Shown piece by piece: positions 26,740-35,768 of a stretch of DNA of 64,000 nt. This stretch comes from Vibrio algarum. Its GTDB lineage: Bacteria; Pseudomonadota; Gammaproteobacteria; Enterobacterales; Vibrionaceae. A program made the translations under genes and the position numbers. The stretch covers positions 1,488,001 through 1,552,000 of the forward strand of contig NZ_JAQLOI010000003.1 in assembly GCF_028204155.1 (NCBI RefSeq). Direction: 5' to 3'. How positions within the stretch are numbered: the stretch's first letter is position 1; the number at the start of each line of letters is the position of its first letter. The notes beneath the pieces were generated by a model. It made no database searches. It saw only the letters and a program-made list of their open reading frames with translations, and was not told the DNA's origin.

Positions 26740-26761
26740 GATTATGTCCTGCGACATAATC
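26740..26761. promoter_or_regulatory. Perfect palindromic operator, probable Crp/Fnr-family site
   Basis: Arms GATTATGTC and GACATAATC around CTGC, in the divergent interval between the exporter and the Crp/Fnr regulator (35 bp before its start). The half-site ATGTC with a 4-bp spacer has the geometry of Fnr sites but different bases. Confidence 0.65.
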
Positions 26762-26795
26762 AAATAGTAATTTTAAGTAACTGTGAAAGTGACAC

Positions 26796-27434
26796 ATGAC
26801 TATTGAATTAGAAACAGTTGTTAAGCAGCTCAGTATTAATACTAAGGTTCACCAAGACAGCTATGAAAAAAACCAACTTATTTATCGTGCAAATGAAGGT
26901 GCGAGCGGTTTTTATTTATTGCGTAGTGGTATGGTTGGACTGTATAAAAATACTGAAGCAGGTAAAGAGCACTTGATCAGAGTGTATGGTAAAGGCGAAT
27001 TTTTTGGGTATCGCTCTTTATTCAGCCAAGAACCGTACCACCTTACTACGCGGTCTTTGACTCCAAGCAATGTTAGCCATTTTCATGTGTGTCGCATCGA
27101 AGAGCTTTACTTGAATACCCCTGAGTTACTAAATTTTTTAGTTAAATCAGTTTGTAGGGAGTTAGGTGAGGCGGAAAGTCGACTTTCTAATATAGCGGGG
27201 TTTGGAGCAAAGGTACGTGTATTAGATTCTATCGTTGATCTATTTGGCCGCTTTGCCGATTATCCGTGGACCGCTAGAGAGATTGCTGAACATTCAGGTA
27301 CCGAAACACAAACAGTTATTCGTTTTTGTAGGTTACTAAAAGATAATGGTCTTTTAGACCCTAAAATCCGAGGAATAGCGCCAATAAATCTACACGACTT
27401 AACGCTATTTCGAACCGAACTGGTGAATAGGTGA
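26796..27434 (+). CDS. Crp/Fnr-family transcriptional regulator
   Basis: 212 residues: N-terminal cyclic-nucleotide-binding-like barrel (about 25-120, with EGASGFYLLRSGMVGLY and GEFFGYRSLF), dimer helix, and C-terminal Crp-type helix-turn-helix (TAREIAEHSGTETQTVIRFC). No N-terminal Cys cluster, so it is not an iron-sulfur Fnr; it lacks the full cAMP-pocket signature as well. Divergent from TauE/SafE with a perfect palindrome between, and convergent with the anSME gene. Likely controls the exporter, itself, or the sulfatase genes. Confidence 0.82.
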   Translation: MTIELETVVKQLSINTKVHQDSYEKNQLIYRANEGASGFYLLRSGMVGLYKNTEAGKEHLIRVYGKGEFFGYRSLFSQEPYHLTTRSLTPSNVSHFHVCRIEELYLNTPELLNFLVKSVCRELGEAESRLSNIAGFGAKVRVLDSIVDLFGRFADYPWTAREIAEHSGTETQTVIRFCRLLKDNGLLDPKIRGIAPINLHDLTLFRTELVNR

Positions 27435-27440
27435 ATTTTT

Positions 27441-28769
27441 CTATTTAGCACAACATTGTTTAAATTTTTTATTTGAACCGCATGGGCACGGTTGATTCCG
27501 ACCTACGTTTATATTTGCGGTAGCCGATTGGTTGGTTTTCAGTACATGTTGATGTACTAGCCACATAATTTCATTTGCTTGTCGCCCCGTTTCTATTAAA
27601 TCACGCATTGTTGCCATATAAGGAGCGGTATGTTTAAAGAAATGTAGGTATCCATCGCACAGATAATTATGGTTAGGTTCGCCACTCTCTGAGGAAATAA
27701 ACCTCTGCTTTGGACAACCACCATGGCAGGCAAATCGAAATTTACAGGTTTTACATTCTGGTGTTAAACGCGTAATTTTAGCTTGGCCGAATGCGATCGC
27801 TTGTTCACTTTGATTCATCTCTTTGATAGTAATTTCATGAATATTACCAAGTTTATATTCTGGGTAAACATAGTGATCGCAACTATACAGATCTCCATTA
27901 GCTTCTAGTGCTAAGGCACTTCCGCAAGTCGGAGAAAATATACAAACCCCACCGGGTTGTTTACACCAGTTCGCAAGCGTTGTGTCGAATGTTTGGACAA
28001 ATATATTGCTTACGTCTTTTCTTACCCATTCGTCAAAAATTTGGTTGAGAAACTCACCATATTGCCAAGCAGGAACAGACCAATTTGTCACGCTAGACGT
28101 TAAGGTAGAATCTGGATGAACGAGGGTCAACTCACCAGGTTCTGATTGGTTAGATTGTTGTTCAACTAAAGGGATGAACTGTATATATTTAGAACCGATT
28201 TCTTTTAGAAAATGATAGACCTTTAATGGATGTTTTGCATTTATGTTGTTCACAACCGTGAGTGTGTTAAAGGCCACATCGTGTTTTATAAATAACCTAA
28301 CAGCTAGCATCACTTTATCATGTGTAGCCTTACCGGAGCGAGTAACACGATAGGCATCATGAAGATCCGCAGGCCCGTCGATAGATAAGCCGACTAAGAA
28401 GTTATTCTGTTTAAAAAACTCACACCATTCGTCATTGATAAGAATACCATTGGTTTGAAAGGCGTGATGAACATTCTTATTGCCTTTATGCTTTTGCGCG
28501 AACTTAACCGCTTTTTGGTAAAATGAAATACCCAGTAACGTTGGTTCGCCGCCTTGCCATGCGATATCAACATCGGGACCTTGCTGTGCATCAATCTGCT
28601 GTTTTACGAATAGCTCTAAGGTTTCATCGTTCATCTTCCAGTTTTCATTTCTTTCGGGGTAGAGTTTCTCCTTTTCTAAATAGAAACAGTATTTACAATC
28701 TAGATTACATACAAAACCAGAAGGTTTTGCCATCACGTGACAGCCAGTCGGTAGGTTTTGATTGCTCAT
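27441..28769 (-). CDS. Anaerobic sulfatase-maturating enzyme (radical SAM/SPASM)
   Basis: Oxidises the active-site Cys of a sulfatase to formylglycine without oxygen. 442 residues: radical SAM cluster C21NLDCKYC28, QGGEPTLLG, then a SPASM domain with Cys-rich segments (CSPTCGSALALEANGDLYSC and CKTCKFRFACHGGC) binding two more 4Fe-4S clusters. A C-terminal SEC-C zinc motif (VGRNQPCPCGSNKKFKQCC) is an extra. The sulfatase it should act on is the next gene upstream on the same strand. Convergent with the Crp/Fnr gene, 6 bp between stops. Confidence 0.9.
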   Translation of the reverse strand: MSNQNLPTGCHVMAKPSGFVCNLDCKYCFYLEKEKLYPERNENWKMNDETLELFVKQQIDAQQGPDVDIAWQGGEPTLLGISFYQKAVKFAQKHKGNKNVHHAFQTNGILINDEWCEFFKQNNFLVGLSIDGPADLHDAYRVTRSGKATHDKVMLAVRLFIKHDVAFNTLTVVNNINAKHPLKVYHFLKEIGSKYIQFIPLVEQQSNQSEPGELTLVHPDSTLTSSVTNWSVPAWQYGEFLNQIFDEWVRKDVSNIFVQTFDTTLANWCKQPGGVCIFSPTCGSALALEANGDLYSCDHYVYPEYKLGNIHEITIKEMNQSEQAIAFGQAKITRLTPECKTCKFRFACHGGCPKQRFISSESGEPNHNYLCDGYLHFFKHTAPYMATMRDLIETGRQANEIMWLVHQHVLKTNQSATANINVGRNQPCPCGSNKKFKQCCAK

Positions 28770-28911
28770 TTTTTTCTATTAGAATCCTTTAAACGAATAG
28801 ATAGGAGAAGAGTGTCGATGGATAAATAAAAGAGCCAGTATATGTATACTTCAATTAAGTAAGATAAAGCCAGTATTTTTTAACCAGCTTTAATCAAACT
28901 GACTTAAAGAA

Positions 28912-30516
28912 CTATAGATTTGTGGGCTTTAGCATTTGCATATCTTGATTATGCTGCAGCGGCAATTTTTCCATATTGTGTAATCTATATGATGCCCAGT
29001 AACCTGCCCAACGAGGGTCAGTACTGAAAATTTCAGCGCCTTTTTCAATTACAATTTGTCGCACATCGCGGTAGTCATCACAGTCGAAAAGGTTGATTTG
29101 ATTGTCGATGTCGAGATCATAAAGCTCTTGATATCCGGTGGAAGTATTATACCCATAGAACCAACGACGTCCTTCAATTTCTAACTGAAAACCGGCACCA
29201 AGGTTCATACCTACATGCATGCCTATTTGGTATACTTGTGTAAGTGGTTTTCGCTCTTCGCCTTGTGTTATAGGTAGCAGGTTACATCCTTCCATCTGTG
29301 CTGGCGTTGCTATCCCGGCAGTATTTAGTATGGTAGGAGCAATGTCTAACGCCGATACCAACTCATCACTTTGATTAAAGGACGATTGCTGGGACTGCGG
29401 TGGTTTTACATATAAGGGGATTGAGAATATATCAGGTTGAAAATAAACGCCTTTATCGGCCATTCCCATTCGACCATTCATGTCTCCATGGTCTGCTGAA
29501 AATATAATTAAACTCTCTTGCCAAAGACCAGATGATTTCAAGTAATCGATAAGCTTTCCTATGCCATAATCAACGACTTCAACTTGTAGCAAGTGTCCTG
29601 CGATATAATCAACTAATGTAATTTGATCGTATATGCCCCAATATTTTCTATATAGTTTATATATAGGGTTGTTAGGTAGATCTTCGCATTCCATCAAGCG
29701 TTCAAAGCTGTCAGGAATGGTTACCGCTTGTTTAATCTCTTGATAACGTTTTTCAAAACCCGCAGGGATCGAGTAGGGTTGATGTGGGTCGAAAAAATCC
29801 AGCTGACTGAAAATTGGTTTAGTCGGATTTTGTCGTTTTGCAGCTTTTAACTGTCGAATAGTCAGATCGGCTAAAAATGTAGAATAATGGGCTTCTACAG
29901 GGAATGGCTGACCATCTTCTTGTTCGAGCCATCCACCAAACGAATTACCAACATTTATCATATCCGATTGCAATCCGTGCAACTCCCGCTTATAAACAGG
30001 CGGTAAAACCCCCATGGAATCTATATAGTCGAGGTATCTGTCGTCATCTAGAACTGGTGGCCCCCAACGATCCCATGCATGTACATTTTCACCAAAAGTT
30101 TCGATGAACTTTGCTACGCCTACATGGCATTTACCTGCATGTTTAAGAAGGTAACCTTCAGATTTAAGATAATCTTGGAAAATAATGTCGTTTGTTTCAA
30201 GGTCAACTTGTGAGCCACAAGGTGCACGCTCTCCATTGGTTAAATAAGGAGGGTGCTGCCCGGTAAATAATGCGGCTCGGGCTGGACCACACAAAGGGCT
30301 TGTAGTGAATGCACGGTTAAATTTAGTCCCTTCGTTAGCTATCTGGTCTAGATTTGGTGTACGAATCACCGTTGAGAGTTCTCGCGCTGCGCTATAACAA
30401 TCGGGGGAGATCATGTCTACAGTGATTAAGAAGATGTTGGGCTTAGTCGCGACATCAAAGGTCTGATAAGCGCCTTGACGTGTTTTCCTATTTAGGAATT
30501 TATTATCCCCAGTCAT
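28912..30516 (-). CDS. Cys-type sulfatase, probably cytoplasmic
   Basis: Hydrolyses a sulfate ester. 534 residues. The sulfatase signature is SPLCGPARAALFTG with C76-x-P-x-R80, the Cys that becomes formylglycine. Metal ligands appear in ITVDMISPDC and FSADHGDMNG. There is no signal peptide (it starts MTGDNKFLNR), so unlike most characterised sulfatases it should act in the cytoplasm. Ribosome site GAGGACAC. It lies between its maturase and an SSS symporter, all on the minus strand. The substrate (sulfated sugar, choline or other) cannot be read from sequence. Confidence 0.88.
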   Translation of the reverse strand: MTGDNKFLNRKTRQGAYQTFDVATKPNIFLITVDMISPDCYSAARELSTVIRTPNLDQIANEGTKFNRAFTTSPLCGPARAALFTGQHPPYLTNGERAPCGSQVDLETNDIIFQDYLKSEGYLLKHAGKCHVGVAKFIETFGENVHAWDRWGPPVLDDDRYLDYIDSMGVLPPVYKRELHGLQSDMINVGNSFGGWLEQEDGQPFPVEAHYSTFLADLTIRQLKAAKRQNPTKPIFSQLDFFDPHQPYSIPAGFEKRYQEIKQAVTIPDSFERLMECEDLPNNPIYKLYRKYWGIYDQITLVDYIAGHLLQVEVVDYGIGKLIDYLKSSGLWQESLIIFSADHGDMNGRMGMADKGVYFQPDIFSIPLYVKPPQSQQSSFNQSDELVSALDIAPTILNTAGIATPAQMEGCNLLPITQGEERKPLTQVYQIGMHVGMNLGAGFQLEIEGRRWFYGYNTSTGYQELYDLDIDNQINLFDCDDYRDVRQIVIEKGAEIFSTDPRWAGYWASYRLHNMEKLPLQHNQDMQMLKPTNL

Positions 30517-30606
30517 AAGAGTGTCCTCACTGGATAGTTGCTAATTGAAGCCTGAATCTAAGCCGAAAATCGTACGGCTAAAAAAGTAGAGACAGGCTTG
30601 TATTAT

Positions 30607-32391
30607 TTATTGATTTTCTGCCAAAGAAGAAATCTGTGGAGCTGTTTTCGTCAACCAGATTTTGCGTGCAGCGAAGCAGAAAACAGCAAATAGAGCTAAT
30701 ACCATGAGAACTTTAGTAAAGCTCCCAGTGTCACCTAAAATACCGATGTTAGAAAAGACGGTATAAAGCAGTGCCAATAAGCCAATCACGGTCCAGCTGG
30801 CGTGCTGTACATACTTCCATTCTTTTACTTCTACCTGCTCGGTGTATGTCTGTTCGAATGCACTTTCCATTGGTTTTAAATAACGAACAACCATCATGAT
30901 AGAAACCATCCATAAGAAGTTAAGTCCGACTACGTGAAGCCAATGAAGCTTAACAAATCCTAGATCATCCTTAAGCACGAAGTGAGCGATGTAGAAACTC
31001 GCCATTCCAATAGGAAGTGCTATATACGCTGCCAGCGGTGGTGTACGTTTGGAAACGATACCCACAAGGATTACGGTAAGAATTGGTACATTAATAACTG
31101 CCATGATAGTACGCATTAATGTATACAAACCATCAGCTTGAGCGATAAGTGGAGCGATACAAACACAGATTGCGATGGTAATTGCCCCAAATATCTTACC
31201 GACACGAACCGTTTGCATGTCCGAAGCAGTTTTATTAATTATGCCTTTATAGATATCAAGACTGACAAGGGTAGATAAGCTGTTTACACCACTATTAAAA
31301 GAACTCATAACAGCACCAAACAAAACAGCACCAAAGAATCCGGTTAACCAGGTAGGAAGAACCTCACGAACCAAAGTAGGATAAGCCATGTCTTTAGCTA
31401 ATATTTCTAACCCTTCTGGTGAAATACCTTTTACTGGAACAGAAATCATGCCACGTTGGTGCATGTGCCATGCAATTATGCCCGGCAATACAAGCATCAT
31501 GACGCCAAATACTTTCATTATCGCAGCAGCAAGGACACCTTTTTGACCTTCTGCTAGGTTTTTTGCACCTAATGCGCGCTGAACGATAGCTTGGTTTGTA
31601 CACCAATAAAAAAGGTTAATGAGTAAGATACCGGAGAATAATGTATGCCATGGGATAGCGGCACCTTCTGATACACCTGCTGCTTGCATTCTCTCTGGGG
31701 CTTCGGAAACAACGATATTGAAGCCTTCTACCATGCTGCCATCACCGAGTTGAGTAAGCGCAAGGATTGGAACCAAGAAACCACCAAACAACAAGCCAAC
31801 GCCGTTTACAGTATCAGAAACCGCTACCGCTTTAAGTCCACCAAACACGGCGTATAGACCACCCATAATGCCAAGGCTAATCACCATGATCCACATAGCG
31901 GAATTCTCAGAAACACCAAGTACTTCAGAAACATTGAAAAGCTTACCGAGTGTTATAGCACCAGCATAAAGCACGAAAGGTAGGAAACCGATAACTATGG
32001 CATAAATAAATATAAACGAAGCGACACTTCTCATGCGTTTGCCATATCTAGCTTCTAAAAATTGTGGGACGGTAGCAATACCACCTCGCAAAAACCTTGG
32101 AAGGAAAACAACAGCAAGTACAATCATCGTTACAGCAGCAACGGTTTCCCATGCCATAACGCTCGCACCTTTTGCAAAGGCGTTACCGTTAAGTCCTGTT
32201 AATTGTTCTGCAGAAATATTGGTAAGAAAAAGCGAACCTGCAATAACAAACCAAGGTAGACTTCGACCCGCTAAAAAGTAACCAGTTGTTTCGTTTAAAT
32301 TTTCTTCTTTAGTAACTTTGTATGATATCAAGGCTACTAACAGTGTAAATATAATAAATGAGCCGATGGCAATCATAATATTATTCTCCAT
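30607..32391 (-). CDS. Sodium:solute symporter (SSS/SLC5 family)
   Basis: 594 residues, about 14 membrane segments. Signature elements include ETTGYFLAGRSLPWFVIAG, NISAEQLTG and GAVMSSFNSGVNSLSTL, resembling sugar/inositol-type SLC5 carriers. First gene of the minus-strand run symporter-sulfatase-maturase (91 bp to the sulfatase), so the likely cargo is the sulfated compound itself. Divergent from the AraC regulator. Confidence 0.88.
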   Translation of the reverse strand: MENNIMIAIGSFIIFTLLVALISYKVTKEENLNETTGYFLAGRSLPWFVIAGSLFLTNISAEQLTGLNGNAFAKGASVMAWETVAAVTMIVLAVVFLPRFLRGGIATVPQFLEARYGKRMRSVASFIFIYAIVIGFLPFVLYAGAITLGKLFNVSEVLGVSENSAMWIMVISLGIMGGLYAVFGGLKAVAVSDTVNGVGLLFGGFLVPILALTQLGDGSMVEGFNIVVSEAPERMQAAGVSEGAAIPWHTLFSGILLINLFYWCTNQAIVQRALGAKNLAEGQKGVLAAAIMKVFGVMMLVLPGIIAWHMHQRGMISVPVKGISPEGLEILAKDMAYPTLVREVLPTWLTGFFGAVLFGAVMSSFNSGVNSLSTLVSLDIYKGIINKTASDMQTVRVGKIFGAITIAICVCIAPLIAQADGLYTLMRTIMAVINVPILTVILVGIVSKRTPPLAAYIALPIGMASFYIAHFVLKDDLGFVKLHWLHVVGLNFLWMVSIMMVVRYLKPMESAFEQTYTEQVEVKEWKYVQHASWTVIGLLALLYTVFSNIGILGDTGSFTKVLMVLALFAVFCFAARKIWLTKTAPQISSLAENQ

Positions 32392-32630
32392 TTATTAAGC
32401 ACTTTTTTATCCTGTTATAGGTGCTTTTGTTAGGGTAATTAAGGTAGGGTTGATGTTCTAGTGATTAAATTTAAACTTGTTACCTCTTATCATTATTCAT
32501 TGATAATAATGAGATACATCACGTTATTGGCATTTTAATAATGGCTTTCAATCACTGTGCGTCTAGTATTGGCCAGAACAATCAATATGTAGATGTAGTT
32601 AACGAACTGATTCATGTATAAAACGAAACT

Positions 32631-33477
32631 ATGAAGAATAATCCTTTAGTAATTCGAAAAAGTGTGAGCTGTACAGGTATTACGATACGTTCATATTGGG
32701 ATGTCAATGCTGACAAAGCCTATCAGAATGTTTGGCCAAGAGATCGTAAACTTCCCTATGCGGACAATACGTTGGTTGTGGTCTACACAGAAAGTGGGCA
32801 AGGTGTCATAAATGTAAAAAACGCAGACAGCATTCACATACGAGGTAATAGCTTAATTTTTCTCGACCCACAGTCAATATCAAGCTATGGCTGTACTGGT
32901 TTAGCATGGAAGTTATATTGGATTGAGATATTTATTGAAGAAGAAGCAAGAAAGCATATTCCTTTTAATAGTATTATTAATATTGAAAATAGAGTGCATT
33001 ACGAATTGCAGTTAGAAGAATTAAAAAAACAATTAAATTATAATGAAACTTACCACAATGCTTACGCTGCGGCGATATTCACTAAGGTTTTCTATGAGTG
33101 GTTAGTTAATGCAAATTTCAAAGATAAGACTCCACAACAAAAGGTGATTGATACTGTGGTGGATGAGATGTATCACCGTATTTCTGAAAACTGGACTGTG
33201 AAGGAAATGGCTACTTTTGTCGGTTGTAGTGAACAGCATATGCGCAAACTTTTTACTAAACAAACAGGCAAGTCACCAAAAGAGTATTACATGACAATTA
33301 AGCTTGAGATTGCACATACCTTACTAAAAAAAGGGACGCACAATATTACTCAACTTGCCTATGAGCTCGCTTTCACCGATGCGTTTCATCTAAGTAAAGC
33401 CTTCAAAAAAATTTGGTATTTCTCCCTCAGAGGTCATTCCACATCAAACGAATGTTGCTACCAACTTGTTAGAATAA
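32631..33477 (+). pseudogene. AraC-family regulator, frameshifted near its C-terminus
   Basis: N-terminal cupin-like sensor (1-150) and two AraC helix-turn-helix motifs: WTVKEMATFVGCSEQHMRKL and ITQLAYELAFTDAFHLSKAF. As read, the frame leaves the family consensus after KAFKK and runs to 33524. Another frame gives the expected FGISPSEVIPHQTN and stops at TAA 33475-33477, right before a terminator. The shift falls in an A7 run at 33405-33411. The ancestral gene therefore ends at 33477. It is divergent from the symporter and probably activates the sulfatase genes. Confidence 0.8.
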
Positions 33478-33503
33478 AAAATGCACTCATTAGAGTGCAT
33501 TTT
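33478..33503 (+). terminator. Intrinsic terminator abutting the AraC stop codon
   Basis: Arms AAAATGCACTC and GAGTGCATTTT, loop ATTA, with flanking A and T runs. It begins at the base after TAA 33477, supporting that stop as the true gene end; the annotated-frame stop at 33524 lies beyond it. It may also end the minus-strand FadD transcript. Confidence 0.8.
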
Positions 33504-33530
33504 CAGTATCACATATGTCATTGAGTGAAA

Positions 33531-35195
33531 TTAATCTCTTAATTCTCTCCTCAATATTTTTCCTACGTTTGTTTTAGGCAATTCATCCCTATACTCTATG
33601 ACCTTAGGTATTTTGTAACCAGTCAGGTGTTGGCGGCAATGTTTCTTTATGTCATCAGTTGTTACAGAGCCATGGGTGACAACAACAAGTTTGACTCTTT
33701 CACCTGTGATCTCATCAGCTATGCCAATCGCGGCGGCTTCAATAATTTTAGGATGCAATGTTGCAACTTCTTCAATTTCAGTTGGGAAAACATTAAAGCC
33801 AGAAACAAGAATCATATCTTTTTTTCTATCTTCTATATAAAAGAACCCTTGATCATCCATACGGCCGATATCGCCAGATTTTATCCATCCACCTTCCCTA
33901 AGGGCTTCTTTAGATTCAAGTTCTTGTTGCCAATAACCCTTCATAACCTGATCGCCTCGAATTTCAATTTCACCGATCTGTCCAGCAGGGAGTGAATGAC
34001 CTTGTTCATCGACAATTCTCAGCTCCGTACTTGGTAAAGGTACGCCTATTGACGGAACAAAGGCCTGTTGAGTATGAATACCGCCGGCAACAACAGGGGA
34101 ACATTCTGTTAATCCATAGCCTTCAACTACTGGCATCCCTGTTATTCGTTGCCATTCATCAGCTACATGCTTTTGGGTCGCCATTCCTCCAGCTATCGTA
34201 AAGTTAGCGTGACTGAAATCTAATGCTCGAAAGCCAGCATGATTGTTTAGCCCATTAAAAAGAGTGTTAAGACCGAACATCATGGTAAACGGATACTTTT
34301 TCAGATCATTAACAAATCCGTCAATATCTCTGGGGTTAGTAATCAGTAAGTTCGTACCGCCGAAATACATTATTAACATCATACTAACGGAATTTGCGAA
34401 AATATGATAAAGAGGCAATGGGGTAACAGCGTGTTCATTTTCGACCAGCGTGCGCGGTGAAAAATGAGCGTTAACCTGCAATACATTGGCGATGATATTG
34501 CGATGAGTAAGCATAGCTCCTTTAGCAAGGCCAGTCGTACCGCCAGTATATTGCAGATAAGCTAGGTCACTATTCTCTATCACTGGTGGGGTTAGAGTAA
34601 GAGTTTTACCTTGAGTTAATGCTCTTTTAAATGAAATAGCTCCGGGTAGATTATATTTAGGCACCATTTTTTTAACGTACTTAACAGCAAAGTTAACCAA
34701 CGTACGTTTGTAGGGTGTAAGCTCGTCACCGATTCGAGTTAAAATTACGTGCTCTAAGCTAGTTTTACTGATTACTTTTTGTAAGTTGTTGCCGAAGTTC
34801 GTAACGGCAACAATAGCTTTAGCGCCTGAGTCTCGTAATTGGTGCTGTAGCTCTCTAGGAGTGTAGAGTGGATTTACATTTACTACGACTAAACCTGCTT
34901 TAAGAGCACCAAGGATAGCAATCGGGTACTGTAAAAGGTTTGGCATCATCAGTGCAATGCGATCACCTTTTTTCATTTTTAATGTTACTTGCAAATAAGC
35001 GGCAAAGGCCGTTGCTTTCTCATCTAGTTCTTTGTAGCTAAGAGAATGCCCCATATTAACAAAGGCGGCTTTATCCGCATACTTTGAAAAAGTTTCTTGG
35101 AACATTTCTGTAATATTCTGATATTTATCGGCATTAATAGACGCTGGCACGTCATTGGGATAGCTGTTAAGCCATACTTTTTGTTCTACGCACAT
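33531..35195 (-). CDS. fadD: Long-chain fatty acid-CoA ligase
   Basis: ATP-dependent acyl-CoA synthetase for fatty acid uptake and beta-oxidation. 554 residues; AMP-binding motifs YLQYTGGTTGLAKGAMLTH, GYGLTECSPVV, SGDIGRMDDQGFFYIEDRKK and the C-terminal catalytic Lys in PKTNVGKILRREL. Length and motifs fit FadD of gammaproteobacteria. A stand-alone gene; a paralog elsewhere in the genome is possible. Confidence 0.88.
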   Translation of the reverse strand: MCVEQKVWLNSYPNDVPASINADKYQNITEMFQETFSKYADKAAFVNMGHSLSYKELDEKATAFAAYLQVTLKMKKGDRIALMMPNLLQYPIAILGALKAGLVVVNVNPLYTPRELQHQLRDSGAKAIVAVTNFGNNLQKVISKTSLEHVILTRIGDELTPYKRTLVNFAVKYVKKMVPKYNLPGAISFKRALTQGKTLTLTPPVIENSDLAYLQYTGGTTGLAKGAMLTHRNIIANVLQVNAHFSPRTLVENEHAVTPLPLYHIFANSVSMMLIMYFGGTNLLITNPRDIDGFVNDLKKYPFTMMFGLNTLFNGLNNHAGFRALDFSHANFTIAGGMATQKHVADEWQRITGMPVVEGYGLTECSPVVAGGIHTQQAFVPSIGVPLPSTELRIVDEQGHSLPAGQIGEIEIRGDQVMKGYWQQELESKEALREGGWIKSGDIGRMDDQGFFYIEDRKKDMILVSGFNVFPTEIEEVATLHPKIIEAAAIGIADEITGERVKLVVVTHGSVTTDDIKKHCRQHLTGYKIPKVIEYRDELPKTNVGKILRRELRD

Positions 35196-35453
35196 TGTTT
35201 TTTTCTTCTAACGATAATTACTTCTATAGGGTAACTTATTCGCTTTTTAAACAATAGTGCAAACATTCTAACTGGTCGTTTATCGCGCATATTCTTCAGT
35301 ATTTTTGACTTTAATCTAAGCTTAATAATGGGATTGTGACCTTAATACATGTTTGACTAGACTAAAGTGGTATGTTTTATTTGTTAATTCTAGGTTACAA
35401 ATAACCCTACATTTACTAAGATTAATAGTGAAACACTATAAGAGGGTTGAATT

Positions 35454-35645
35454 ATGGAATTAAAGAAAGACCCAAGATGCTATACCGATGTATGTGTGAA
35501 TGGACTTTGGTATCACTATGATCACTGTGGTACGAAAGCTTATGTATTGCGAGGGGGAGCATCTCCGGAAGTTATGTTAGAAAGAGAACCCCAAACCGAA
35601 GACGAACTTGTCTTGATGTTAAAAAACTTAACGCCCAATTTTTAG
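35454..35645 (+). CDS. Small conserved-looking protein of unknown function
   Basis: 63 residues, MELKKDPRCYTDVCVNGLWY and onward, with strong ribosome site AAGAGGGT and a strong terminator right after the stop, so a genuine single-gene unit. Three Cys and several aromatic residues in the first half; acidic C-terminus. No family recognised. Confidence 0.65.
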   Translation: MELKKDPRCYTDVCVNGLWYHYDHCGTKAYVLRGGASPEVMLEREPQTEDELVLMLKNLTPNF

Positions 35646-35654
35646 ACATTCCCT

Positions 35655-35688
35655 AATAAAAAACCGAGCAATGGCTCGGTTTTTTATT
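35655..35688. terminator. Bidirectional intrinsic terminator
   Basis: A 15-bp stem, AATAAAAAACCGAGC with GCTCGGTTTTTTATT, 4-nt loop, 10 bp after the small gene at 35454. Works in both directions by sequence. Confidence 0.9.
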
Positions 35689-35768
35689 GTTAGTGCGCAG
35701 GCAAGTCTTAATCCGTCTGTACAGTTAATTTCACATTGCAAATAAACTTACTGATGTTGGTATCAATA

